Source of the DNA: SG8-32-3 sp964514055
GTDB lineage: Archaea > Thermoproteota > Bathyarchaeia > Bathyarchaeales > Bathycorpusculaceae
Length of the DNA: 64,000 nt
Assembly: GCA_964514055.1 (NCBI GenBank)
Contig: CAZEPB010000003.1
Span: 1 to 64,000 of the forward strand
Direction: 5' to 3'
Below are positions 24,636-33,587 of the stretch, in pieces. The position numbers were made by a program, and so were the translations under genes. Position 1 is the stretch's first letter. The number at the start of each line of letters is the position of its first letter. The notes beneath the pieces were generated by a model. It did not search any database, had not been told where the DNA came from, and worked only from the letters and a program-made list of their open reading frames with translations.

Positions 24636-25604
24636 TTAGTAGGGGAAAAAGTATAATCGCGTGACCAAGATTATGGGCAAACATAAAAGCACACACAACA
24701 GTATTGCCATGTTCCGAATTCGTAGGGCATGAAGTATTTTGTCTGGAGATAACGGTTCCATCTGCTCTCCGAGGATGTACTGACTTGGTTTTTCTAATTG
24801 CACCCGAAGAGCACCTGCCATGGCAGCCATGGGCCATCCGTGGTTTCTGCTGGGAGTTTTTGCGTGGTCTCGTTTGGCGATTGCCCATGCGTTTTTGTAG
24901 TCTTCGCCGAGTATGGCTGAAGCTAAGATTATGAGAACTGCGGTGAACCTGGCTGGGATGTAGTTGATTACGGTGTCTAAGTTTGCGCTGAACCAGCCTG
25001 TGTGGATGTGTTCGCTGTCTTTGAAGCCTACCATGCCGTCGAGCGTGTTGACGGCTCTGAAGGCGATGGCGCCTGATACGCCTAAGAAAGCGTAGGAGAG
25101 GATGGGGGAGAGTTTGAAGTCTATGAGGTTTTCTGCCATGGATTCGATGACCGCTGAGCTGATTTGTGCGCCTGTTAGGTCTTTGGAGTCTCTTCTTGAG
25201 AAATGGGAGTATTTTTTGGCTTCCGCTAGGTCTTCTGATGCGATGGCTTTGGTTGCGGCTTTTGCCCAGTCGGTTTCGAGTTTTATGCAGATTGTTAGTT
25301 TGAGGAGAATTATGGCGATGAAGGCGTAGATGAAGAGGCTGATGTAATTGTAGATTGCCCATAAGCCAAGGAAGGCGGGAACAGTGAACGCGACTATAAC
25401 TGTTAAAGCCAAGAAAACGCCCATGAGCTTGGCTGTTTTCGGGTTTGGGCTTTTGAAGTGCGGCTCTAGGGCTTTGGTGAATTTGCCCATAAGCACGGTT
25501 GGGTGCAGTTTGAACACGGTTTTCTCTGGGTTGTTGGGGGAAGGGTCGCCGAGAATCAGGTCTAATATGATAGCCAATATGAGGACGGTGACAGCGATTA
25601 ACAC
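24636..25604 (-). CDS. cbiB: Adenosylcobinamide-phosphate synthase
   Basis: CbiB is the membrane ligase that attaches aminopropanol phosphate to adenosylcobyric acid. The 322-residue product has LDLILGDPSP (near residue 13), HPTVLMGKFTKALE, the RRDSKDLTGAQISSAVIESMAEN core and AFRAVNTLDGMVG, then R-D-H-A-K-TPSRNHGWPMAAMAGAL, which are all diagnostic. GTG 25604 is the likely start. It stands alone rather than beside cobS-cobY; its partner cobD is at 12754. A C-rich/TATA motif (25713-25730) lies upstream. Confidence 0.92.
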   Translation of the reverse strand: MLIAVTVLILAIILDLILGDPSPNNPEKTVFKLHPTVLMGKFTKALEPHFKSPNPKTAKLMGVFLALTVIVAFTVPAFLGLWAIYNYISLFIYAFIAIILLKLTICIKLETDWAKAATKAIASEDLAEAKKYSHFSRRDSKDLTGAQISSAVIESMAENLIDFKLSPILSYAFLGVSGAIAFRAVNTLDGMVGFKDSEHIHTGWFSANLDTVINYIPARFTAVLIILASAILGEDYKNAWAIAKRDHAKTPSRNHGWPMAAMAGALRVQLEKPSQYILGEQMEPLSPDKILHALRIRNMAILLCVLLCLPIILVTRLYFFPY

Positions 25605-25712
25605 GTTGATTATGCCGTTTCACCCGTGCTGGAGACAGTTACACTTCTGAGGGTGGAAAATTTATCTGTATCGATTGTTTGGTTTTTGCCGTGCTGATGC
25701 GCTTGGGAAAGA

Positions 25713-25730
25713 CTATAGCCCCTTATATAT
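25713..25730 (+). repeat. Intergenic C-rich/TATA motif, copy C
   Basis: Reads ctatagccccttatatat, between the 3' end of the amidohydrolase gene and the start of cbiB. It differs from copies A and E mainly by a shorter C run. As a promoter it would point toward the plus strand, away from cbiB. Confidence 0.45.
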
Positions 25731-25757
25731 ACATTGAAGCTTAGAGTGAAGCAGGAT

Positions 25758-27335
25758 TTAGTGTTTGGGATGAACTATTTTTCCGCCTGCGATTGTCATT
25801 TCCACTGTGATGTTCTCGATTTGGTTCGGCGGAACCTTGTATGGGTCATGCGAGAGAACGGTTAGGTCTGCTAGTTTGCCCGTTTCAACTGAGCCTTTGA
25901 TGTTTTCCTCGCCCGATGAGTACGCGGCGTCAACCGTATACATGCGTAGGGCTTCGCCGACGATGATTCGTTCTTCAGGGAAGAACTGCCTCGTCACCGC
26001 TGCTTGAATGCCCGACAGAGGATTCAAAGGTTCCATGGGGCAATCTGAGCCTCCGACAATCTTCACGCCTTCTTTGATTAGCGTCTTTAAGGGGAAAAGC
26101 CATCGGGCTCTTTCAGCACCTAAGTGTTCAGTGGCGGACCACACCGAAAATTCGGAGGCAACAACAGGAGGCTGCACGGACACTATCACTTTCTGCTTTT
26201 TTATTCGTTTGATTAAGTACTCGTTGAGTACTGCTGCCTGCTCAACACGACAGCGACCGCCTTTTCCATGTGCTTCAATCGTGGTTAAAGCGGCGTCCAC
26301 CGCTCTGTCACCCACCGCGTGTATAACCAGTTGAAGACCTGCTCTGAGAGTTTTAGCTGCCATCGCGTTCATTTCCTCTTGCCCGCAAAGCAGTTTTCCG
26401 CGTACCGAAGCGTCATCACTATATGGTTGAAGCAACGCTGCCGTTCTCGCTGCTAAATAGCCGTCCGCAAAGATCATTACGCCGCCAACCTTTAGCTTAT
26501 CAGCAGATGACTTGTGCAGTTCCGAGTTCAAAATGCTGTCCAGAAGATTCACGGGAGCTATCAGGTAAACTCTGATGGGAAGCTTCTTTTGGGCAAGAAG
26601 CTTTTGAAGTACAGAGAGTTCGATGGCTGACAAAGCTATCCAGTGCACGCTAGTAACGCCGGCTTCCATTATCTTCTCGAACGCCAAGCCAGCGGCTTCC
26701 AAGAGTTCGTCTTCACTTGGTTCGGGGATTGCCTTCCACACCAAGTCCGTGGCGGTGTCTCGCAAAACACCTGTGATTTCGCCTGTTTCCGCGTCTTTGT
26801 CAATCGTGCCGCCTGAAGGAGCGCGCGTGCGCTTGGTTACGTCAGCTGCTTCTAAGGCTTTGCTGTTCACGACGCACATCAATGCGGATTCATGATAGAG
26901 TATCACAGGGTTTTCTGGCGAAGCCGAATCTAAATCTGAGAGGCTGGGTAAACGTTTCTCCTGAAGACGCGTTTGGTTCCATCCGCGACCGATTATCCAT
27001 CTGCCGTGGGGCGTCTTCTGGGCGCGTTCTTTGAGACGATTCTGGAGTTCTTTGATGGACTTTACCTCGTTCAAATCAAGCCATGTTAAGAGCTTCGCAA
27101 AGTCAGCAACGTGAATGTGGGTGTCTATGAAGCCTGGAACCACCGTTTTCCCGTTTAAACGTATAACTTTGGTTTCTTTTCCAACAAGCTGGTTGATTTC
27201 GTCGTTTGTGCCGACGTTGCTTATTCTGTTGCCTTTAATTGCGACGGCTTCAGCGCGAGGCTGAGAAGGATTCATGGTTAGAACGTTCCCGCCGATTAAA
27301 ACCAGATTCGCCGACGTTATAGCATCACCTTTCAC
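25758..27335 (-). CDS. Metal-dependent amidohydrolase, YtcJ-like
   Basis: A 525-residue member of the amidohydrolase superfamily. It has an N-terminal beta-sandwich with VLTMNPSQPRAEAVAIKGNRI, the metal-binding FIDTHIHV (HxH), GRGWNQTRL, a long central insert typical of the YtcJ branch, VIHAVGDRAVDAAL with the third histidine, and GGSDCPMEPLNP carrying the last aspartate, before ENIKGSVETGKLADLTVLS. Members hydrolyse amide or formamide bonds on varied substrates, so the specific reaction is unknown. GTG 27335 is the probable start. Standalone gene. Confidence 0.87.
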   Translation of the reverse strand: MKGDAITSANLVLIGGNVLTMNPSQPRAEAVAIKGNRISNVGTNDEINQLVGKETKVIRLNGKTVVPGFIDTHIHVADFAKLLTWLDLNEVKSIKELQNRLKERAQKTPHGRWIIGRGWNQTRLQEKRLPSLSDLDSASPENPVILYHESALMCVVNSKALEAADVTKRTRAPSGGTIDKDAETGEITGVLRDTATDLVWKAIPEPSEDELLEAAGLAFEKIMEAGVTSVHWIALSAIELSVLQKLLAQKKLPIRVYLIAPVNLLDSILNSELHKSSADKLKVGGVMIFADGYLAARTAALLQPYSDDASVRGKLLCGQEEMNAMAAKTLRAGLQLVIHAVGDRAVDAALTTIEAHGKGGRCRVEQAAVLNEYLIKRIKKQKVIVSVQPPVVASEFSVWSATEHLGAERARWLFPLKTLIKEGVKIVGGSDCPMEPLNPLSGIQAAVTRQFFPEERIIVGEALRMYTVDAAYSSGEENIKGSVETGKLADLTVLSHDPYKVPPNQIENITVEMTIAGGKIVHPKH

Positions 27336-27509
27336 ATTGCTTTATTGCACGCACTTTGTTAAAATTTTTGCATGATAGCTATCATAGTGTTCGGGTGTTC
27401 TTGCTGAAATCTACGTTGTTTCAGTCAAGCTACCGTCCCAGCTTACTTTGCAAAACAAATAATAGTTGGCTAAACCTGTTTTCACTTATTAACAGTAAGG
27501 GGAACCAGT

Positions 27510-28979
27510 GTGAAGGCTCATGTGACACTTGTGAATCCACCCTACCCAGTTGAAGCTCCGCAAGCCATCTTCATCCCCCTCGGCATCAGCTACCTTGCGG
27601 CGGCGCTGGAGGAAAAAGGCTACCAAGTTGACGTTATCGACTGCCAAGTGTCTAAGCCCACACCGAAGGATTTGGAAGCCGAATTCAAGCGGCGCCAACC
27701 TGACATAGTCGGCGTGACCTCTGCCACCCTTACTTACCTGCCTGCAGTTGAAATCGTGAAAGCCGCAAAGCAGGCTCTTTCCAACTGCTTAACTTTGATG
27801 GGTGGTCCGCACGTCACGGTCATGGATGAGCAGACCCTCAGCGAAAACCCTGAAGCAGACATTATCGTTAGGGGTGAGGGTGAACAGACCATGCTGGAAA
27901 TTGCGAAACTGGTTTCTAACAGCAGCCTGAAAAACCTCGGCGAAGTTGCAGGCATAACCTTCAGGAAGAACGGTCAAATTGTCCACACCCCTGACAGACC
28001 GTTTATCCAGGATATAGACTCACTTCCCCTTCCAGCACACAAGCACTTCGAAACAAACATGTACCGAATCCTCGGAAAGACGTACCTCCCAATCATAACC
28101 AGCAGAGGATGCCCCTATCAATGCGCCTTCTGCTTGGCATCACGAATGTGCGGAAGAGGTTTCAGAGGAAGAAGCCCAAGCAAAATAGTAGACGAGCTTG
28201 AATGGCTCAGAGACACGTTTGGAGCCAACGCCTTCGCGTTCTACGATGACACGTTCACGTTCGACGTGAAAAGGGCACTCGCCATCTGCGACGAGATGAA
28301 TAATAGGAAGTTTGGTCTTCCATGGGACTGCCGAACCAGAGTCGACAGAGTCAACAAAGAAGTTTTAACAAAATTAAGGAACACAAACTGCCAGCTCATT
28401 CACTTCGGGGTTGAGTCAGGCAGCCAAAAAATGCTGGACGCCATGAAAAAAGGAACAACCGTCGAACAGAACGCAACTGCCATCAAATGGGCAAAGGAAG
28501 TCGGCATATCCGTCGCCATATCCTTAGTGGTCGGCTACCCAGGTGAAACACCTGAAATGCTGAAGCAAACCATAGACTTCATCCGAAGAACAGAACCAGA
28601 CTACGTTTACATGTGTGAAGCGGTACCGTACCCAGGCACTGAACTCTACGACCTCGTGAAGGAACTGGGCTGGGAAATGTCCCCTGACTGGAGCCAATAC
28701 CACGAGCAAACACAGGTTTTCAAAAGCCCGCTTCTGCCGCTTGAAAAGATTGAAGAAACGAAGAAAGCCTTCTACGACCACTTTTTTTCACTGTCATACT
28801 ACCTTCGGAAATCACGGAGAAAAGACTTCTATAGCCAAATCATGGCGCGTATGGCGTTGAACCATATCGTGGGAAGAGCTAAACTGCCTAGATGGCTGCT
28901 CGCAGGCTCCAAGAAACTCACTCGCCAACAAAAGAGCCAAGGAGGACATAGCACTGCCAGCGGCAGTCAGCACAGCTGA
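27510..28979 (+). CDS. B12-binding-domain radical SAM protein (no. 4)
   Basis: A 489-residue class B radical SAM protein with VNPPYPVEAP, LGISYLAAALEEKGYQVDVIDCQ, LMGGPHVTVMD, VRGEGEQTML and CxxxCxxC in SRGCPYQCAFCLAS, then FRGRSPSKIVDELEWL and GVESGSQKMLDAMKKG. It is closest to no. 5 (36242-37651): both have PYPGTEL and YDDTFTFD/FQDDTLTFN motifs. The C-terminal tail is Gln/Ser/Gly-rich. A methyltransferase starts 30 bases downstream, and the propeller gene at 29766 lies on the opposite strand just beyond. GTG start with AGGGG eight bases before. Confidence 0.86.
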   Translation: MKAHVTLVNPPYPVEAPQAIFIPLGISYLAAALEEKGYQVDVIDCQVSKPTPKDLEAEFKRRQPDIVGVTSATLTYLPAVEIVKAAKQALSNCLTLMGGPHVTVMDEQTLSENPEADIIVRGEGEQTMLEIAKLVSNSSLKNLGEVAGITFRKNGQIVHTPDRPFIQDIDSLPLPAHKHFETNMYRILGKTYLPIITSRGCPYQCAFCLASRMCGRGFRGRSPSKIVDELEWLRDTFGANAFAFYDDTFTFDVKRALAICDEMNNRKFGLPWDCRTRVDRVNKEVLTKLRNTNCQLIHFGVESGSQKMLDAMKKGTTVEQNATAIKWAKEVGISVAISLVVGYPGETPEMLKQTIDFIRRTEPDYVYMCEAVPYPGTELYDLVKELGWEMSPDWSQYHEQTQVFKSPLLPLEKIEETKKAFYDHFFSLSYYLRKSRRKDFYSQIMARMALNHIVGRAKLPRWLLAGSKKLTRQQKSQGGHSTASGSQHS

Positions 28980-29009
28980 GGCTTGAAGCACCGAGTGACG
29001 GGATAAACC

Positions 29010-29738
29010 ATGTTAAAAACCCTCAAAAAACAGGTGCATGGAGTCATTTATTTACTGTCGCATCCGAAACAGTTGAAATGGATTATCATAAGAGAAACCC
29101 GTTACGGAGGCAGAAAGCGCAGCAAGCAGCAGTGGGTGGAGTGGCAGAAATACGACGCAAACATGCACATATCCATGATGCGGGCGCACGCCGACACGTT
29201 AAGTGCGAGCGAACTGAACTCGGCGAGGATACAGATTTTCTCTGACATGGTAAGCCGCCTAGGCAAAAGGTTGAAAGTTTTGGATGTGGGCTGCGGAGAC
29301 GGAACCTTAAGCGTGCCAATGTCGAAAATGGGTAACTACGTGGCTTCCGTTGAGTTGCCAGGCGTCGCTACTTTAGCCAAAAAATGCATGGTTCCCCAAG
29401 TCGTGGCTGGCGACGCGGAACAATTAGCCTTCGCTACGGACAGTTTCGACGTGGTCTTAGCCTCCGAGGTGGTTGAGCACCTGTGGCATCCGCAGAGCTT
29501 TCTTGACGAGGCGCACCGAGTCCTCAAAGCTGGGGGCTACTTGATTGTGGAGACTCCTGAAGGTGAAGAGGGCTTGAACTACGACTCTCACAGAAACTAC
29601 TTCACGGTGGAACGGTTAACGCAGATGCTCGGCGCAAAGTTCGTTCTGTGCGAGGTAAAACGGTTAGAAGCCACGGGTTCTGCTCAGACACCCACGATTA
29701 TCCTGCTGTTGCGTAAGTCCGCTTCAGAGAAAAACTGA
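29010..29738 (+). CDS. Class I SAM-dependent methyltransferase (Methyltransf_11-like)
   Basis: A 242-residue protein. Residues 1-60 are basic and helical (RETRYGGRKRSKQQ). Then VLDVGCGDGTLSVPMSKMG (motif I) and VASVELPGVA, VAGDAEQLAF, VVLASEVVEHLWHPQ and VLKAGGYLIVETPE follow in the usual order for small-molecule methyltransferases. It begins 30 bases after the radical SAM gene no. 4 with GGGAT as a possible ribosome site, so they are likely co-transcribed. It converges on propeller gene B with 27 bases between stops. Its substrate may be the radical SAM product (inference). Confidence 0.83.
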   Translation: MLKTLKKQVHGVIYLLSHPKQLKWIIIRETRYGGRKRSKQQWVEWQKYDANMHISMMRAHADTLSASELNSARIQIFSDMVSRLGKRLKVLDVGCGDGTLSVPMSKMGNYVASVELPGVATLAKKCMVPQVVAGDAEQLAFATDSFDVVLASEVVEHLWHPQSFLDEAHRVLKAGGYLIVETPEGEEGLNYDSHRNYFTVERLTQMLGAKFVLCEVKRLEATGSAQTPTIILLLRKSASEKN

Positions 29739-29765
29739 TTGGCAGCGACGTTTGTCATAAGCGAC

Positions 29766-32150
29766 CTAATCGGAGAAACAGTAGACGTTCCAGTCGTGGT
29801 TTCCCACGTACAGTCTTCCGTTGCTTATAGTCGGCGAGGACCAACTGCTGGAAGGCGTGGTGAAGCTGGCTATTATTGCACCATTATTTGTTGCGTCAAG
29901 GATGTAGATGTGGCGTTGACTGGTTACAACGTAGATTTTGCCGTCGGCGTATGAGGGTGAAACATACAGCTCGTCCCCAGTAAAGAAACTCCAAATGGTG
30001 TTGCCGTTGGCGGCGTCAAGGCACGCGATGTTGAATTTGTCTATTATGAAAAGTTTGCCATCAACATAAATCGGAGAAGAAACTATGAACTCCATGGCGA
30101 CTGGATCTGTGAATGTCCATACAATGTCGCCTGTCGTCGCGTTTATCCCGTAATAAGTCCTCAGGTTGGAGGATGCAAAGACCATGCCAGCTGCGACTGA
30201 TGGAGAACCCATCATCTCTGTGCCTCCTGTGAATTGATGCTCATAGGGAAGTTGTTGTTTCCAAACGACATTCCCATTGTCGGCATCCAGGCTGTAGAGA
30301 GCACCTGCCGTTGGTTCTTCTGAAGTGAAGTAGACAGCGCCCTCGGCAACAGCTGGGGAACAAAGGATTGGTCCTTCGGTTTTGGTTTTCCAGACGATGT
30401 TGCCGTTGTTTGCGTCAAGGGCGTACAAGTAGCCGTCTAACGATCCGATGTAAACTCTGTCTCCAACTACCGCTGGCGAAGATTTAAGCACCAACGACCC
30501 ATACGTGTAGGGCAGGTCGCCGTTGACAAACGTTTTCCAGAGGAGAGAACCATTGTAAGCGTCAAGGCAGTAAACGTACCCGTCGTCACCTCCCGTGTAA
30601 ACTCTGCCATTTGCCACGGCAGGCGAAGATTCAACAGCGCTCTCAGTAGTAAATTTCCAAACGAGATTGCCACTCCACGCTTCGATGGCATAGATGTTCT
30701 TGTCCTGAGAACCAACATAGACTACGCCATCTGCCACACTCGGCGAAGAGATAACTGCCCCGTTAGTTGTGAATTTCCAAGCCAAAGTGAGGTTTGAGGG
30801 ACCTTCTGGAGCGGTAGAAGAATGCGCTGCATCGTGCCGCCACATAGGCCAAGAACTCACTGGAATTGAGCTAGAGCCTATCGCCCAAACCTGGTTCATC
30901 GTGGTGTATTCGCTTCCTGAGATTGCATCCACGGCGGTTGTCACGTTGCCCGGAATTAGGTATAAGTGACCGTACGCCACAGCCACAGATTCTCGGGGAG
31001 CTAATGCTTCTATAGGAAGCTTCCAAATAAGCTGCCCAGTGTAAGCGTCCAAACACGCAAACTCGGAGGTGCCGACTTGGCCACCATACTGCGCGACTTG
31101 TCCTGTGGTTGCGTAGACCTTGCCATCGGCAACCGTGGGCATTCCTGGCCAGAGAAGGGTGTCGTCTGGTCCTTTGTACGTCCAAACTGGCTTGCCTGTT
31201 TCGATGTCGAGGGCGTAAAGGTAGCCGTCCTTGTTGAGTTCATAAACCATTCCGTACGCTACCGCGCAGCCTGTGGTGAAGTATCCATCCGTGTCGGGCG
31301 TGTACGTCCACAGAGCTTCGCCGTTTGTGGCGTTGAAGCAGTACATTGTGTTGTCATCGGTTCCTCCTCTGAGGAATCTGCCTTGATAGTAGGAGCCGCT
31401 GAAGATCATGGGTCCTTTGGTGAGGGTAGTCCATAGGACTTCGCCTGTCTTGGCATCGAGAGCTATTTGTTGATTCTCGAAAGATCCAGGGAATACTTTG
31501 CCGTCGCCGTATGTTGTTCCGATGCCAGTTTTGCCGCCGCCTGGGACATAGGTTTTCCAGACTGATGTTGGCGGGTTTGAGGGGTCAGAGAAGTCCCATG
31601 CTTCAATGTAGGAATCGATTTTGATGTAAAACATTTTCTCTTCTGGACTGTAGACGTTGGCGCTGAAAATGCCAGTGTCGGCGCAGAAGTTGGCGCTAGT
31701 CCATAATATGTCTCCCGTTTTTGGGTTAAGACAGCTGCTCTCCACAACCATGTGTGCATCATCGATTTTGTACGCTATTGGCCAAGTTCTAGGCATGGGA
31801 ATTTCTGTTTCCCAGAGGACGTTGCCCGTTTCCTTGTCAAGCGCCACGACGGAAGTGTGGGTGCCAACGAAAATCATGCCGTCAAACGCTGAGATGTAGG
31901 TTTGGATTCCCGTTACGTTCGCTTTCCAGAGGATGTTTGAAGTTTCAGGGGCGGGTCCAGCTGAGAAACGCGTAAAAGACGCGTCGCCTTGAAACTGTGG
32001 CCACTCATACTGGAGCAAAACGTCTTTAGTTTCAGTTTCGCCGTTTGAAGGTTTATTGATGTTGGCGAGAAAGAAATCCCTAACAAACAGTGATACAACT
32101 AGTAGCATAGCCAAGACAGCTATAATCAAAAGAAGCTTGTTAAGTTTCAT
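29766..32150 (-). CDS. Membrane-anchored PQQ-like beta-propeller protein (B)
   Basis: The 794-residue protein has an N-terminal signal anchor (about 7-28) and no C-terminal anchor, unlike A, C and D. The rest is PQQ-like blades: VVYVGSQDKNIYAI, GNVLWETEI, GEVLWTTLT and WSGNLVWKFTT type strands. Blades in the first half are longer and divergent, in the second half (about 450-790) regular, suggesting two propellers joined near WPMWRHDAAHSSTAPEG. The second half and protein C both have the WPMWRHD or WPMFRHD segment. An extracellular binding or scaffold role is as likely as an enzymatic one. It ends at the 3' end of the methyltransferase gene. Confidence 0.82.
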   Translation of the reverse strand: MKLNKLLLIIAVLAMLLVVSLFVRDFFLANINKPSNGETETKDVLLQYEWPQFQGDASFTRFSAGPAPETSNILWKANVTGIQTYISAFDGMIFVGTHTSVVALDKETGNVLWETEIPMPRTWPIAYKIDDAHMVVESSCLNPKTGDILWTSANFCADTGIFSANVYSPEEKMFYIKIDSYIEAWDFSDPSNPPTSVWKTYVPGGGKTGIGTTYGDGKVFPGSFENQQIALDAKTGEVLWTTLTKGPMIFSGSYYQGRFLRGGTDDNTMYCFNATNGEALWTYTPDTDGYFTTGCAVAYGMVYELNKDGYLYALDIETGKPVWTYKGPDDTLLWPGMPTVADGKVYATTGQVAQYGGQVGTSEFACLDAYTGQLIWKLPIEALAPRESVAVAYGHLYLIPGNVTTAVDAISGSEYTTMNQVWAIGSSSIPVSSWPMWRHDAAHSSTAPEGPSNLTLAWKFTTNGAVISSPSVADGVVYVGSQDKNIYAIEAWSGNLVWKFTTESAVESSPAVANGRVYTGGDDGYVYCLDAYNGSLLWKTFVNGDLPYTYGSLVLKSSPAVVGDRVYIGSLDGYLYALDANNGNIVWKTKTEGPILCSPAVAEGAVYFTSEEPTAGALYSLDADNGNVVWKQQLPYEHQFTGGTEMMGSPSVAAGMVFASSNLRTYYGINATTGDIVWTFTDPVAMEFIVSSPIYVDGKLFIIDKFNIACLDAANGNTIWSFFTGDELYVSPSYADGKIYVVTSQRHIYILDATNNGAIIASFTTPSSSWSSPTISNGRLYVGNHDWNVYCFSD

Positions 32151-32399
32151 TTTTTAACCTCTGAAACCTAAAGTGTAAATGACAACCTGCATTGACTCTA
32201 GTGTCCCCAGCAACTAGTGGTAAGATTCAATTCAACTATAAATCTTACGGAATATACGGCGATTTACCGCATCTCCAAGCAAAGATAGATATTACGCAAC
32301 AAAAAAGGCGAAACGGGTGAGAGCGCATAATCTTTTTTAGGTTGGAAAAGCCTAGGTAACTGATGATATACGTAAGAGAGTTTAAAAGGGGATTGTAGT

Positions 32400-33476
32400 T
32401 TGGCTAAAAAAGGACCGCTACTGATGACTTCGTGGAGAGCTACAGGTGCCTGCAACGCTCGGTGTGCGTACTGCAATGTTGCCGCAGACGGCGCTCCTGC
32501 CCCGAGAGAATTGACGACCGAAGAAGCAAAGCGGTTAGTTGATGAAGTGCACAGTTTCGGCGTCAAATGGTTCGGCATAAAAGGCGGCGAACCCTTGATG
32601 CGAAAAGACATATTTGAAATAGTGGCTTACGCAAAAAGCCTTGGTCTCAACGTCTGCCTACTAACTAACGGTTGCTTCGTTGACGGAGCAATCTATGATA
32701 ACTTGGTGAAGAATCAGGTTTGGACGTCGGTAAGTATAGATGGACCAGAAGAAATCAACGACCAGTTAAGAGGGAAAGGCTCATACAAGAAGGCTCTGGC
32801 AGCCATTCAAAAGTTGTCGAAGGGGAAAATCCTGAATGGGTTGGCAGCGGCGATAACAACAATCAACTATAAACATCTTGACCACGTCGCAGAGTTAGCT
32901 GACAAATACCATGCCAACTTTGTCTGGTTCAATCATCTGGTGCCAAGCGGAAGAGCCAAAGAAACCATGGAGTTAACCCCGACCCCCGAACAGTACGAGT
33001 GGGTTCTGAATCACATATGGGATTTGACCCAAAAATACGAGGGCAAATTCGAAATTCACGTGCACTGTCCCCACTATGCCCGAGTCGTTAAGCAAAGGAA
33101 CCCGCCGAACTTTCAAGAATGGTACGAACACAAATTCCATGGAAAATGCACTTACTTCGCGTTCGGAGGATACATAAGCGTAACCGAGAACGGCGACTTA
33201 ATACCATGCTTCTACACAGACCTAACACCTTCAGAACCCATGATGCTTGGAAACATAAGAGAAAAAGGACTGACGAAAGCGTGGGAGGAAATACGGAAAT
33301 CGGATTATTACAACAGCTTCAGAGACAGAAGCATACTAAAAGGTAAATGCGGCGTGTGCGAGTACCGCGAAATCTGCGGAGGCTGCAGAAACAGAGCTTA
33401 CGCGTACACAGGCGACATATACAAATCCGACCCCGCATGCGCGTACATACCAGAAAGCCTTCGCGAAAAGAAGTAA
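32400..33476 (+). CDS. Radical SAM/SPASM protein (AhbD/NirJ-like), paralogue of 44835
   Basis: A 358-residue protein. The radical SAM CxxxCxxC is at C18, C22 and C25 (GACNARCAYC), with GIKGGEPLMRKDIFEIV, VSIDGPEEINDQLRG and a C-terminal SPASM region with CGVCEYREICGGCRNRAYAY and PACAYIP. The CTYFAFGGY segment supplies an additional cysteine. These match enzymes of the AhbD/heme-d1 NirJ branch in layout; in archaea, AhbD decarboxylates Fe-coproporphyrin, but sequence alone cannot fix the substrate. The start is TTG with GGGG upstream. It ends 111 bases before propeller gene C on the same strand. Confidence 0.83.
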   Translation: MAKKGPLLMTSWRATGACNARCAYCNVAADGAPAPRELTTEEAKRLVDEVHSFGVKWFGIKGGEPLMRKDIFEIVAYAKSLGLNVCLLTNGCFVDGAIYDNLVKNQVWTSVSIDGPEEINDQLRGKGSYKKALAAIQKLSKGKILNGLAAAITTINYKHLDHVAELADKYHANFVWFNHLVPSGRAKETMELTPTPEQYEWVLNHIWDLTQKYEGKFEIHVHCPHYARVVKQRNPPNFQEWYEHKFHGKCTYFAFGGYISVTENGDLIPCFYTDLTPSEPMMLGNIREKGLTKAWEEIRKSDYYNSFRDRSILKGKCGVCEYREICGGCRNRAYAYTGDIYKSDPACAYIPESLREKK

Positions 33477-33587
33477 AGGAAAACCTTTTATCAAATTTTT
33501 AAGCTAGCTATTTGCGATGAGCAGAAGCGTTATGGCTACGTCTGCACCTTATTTTACCTTCAGCGCTTACCATAAAGGAGAAGAGAA

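Noticed and set aside
24592..25623. 343-codon minus-strand frame overlapping cbiB
   Set aside because: It is very rich in His, Arg and Gln with no motifs, in a shifted frame of a clear cbiB; a shadow.
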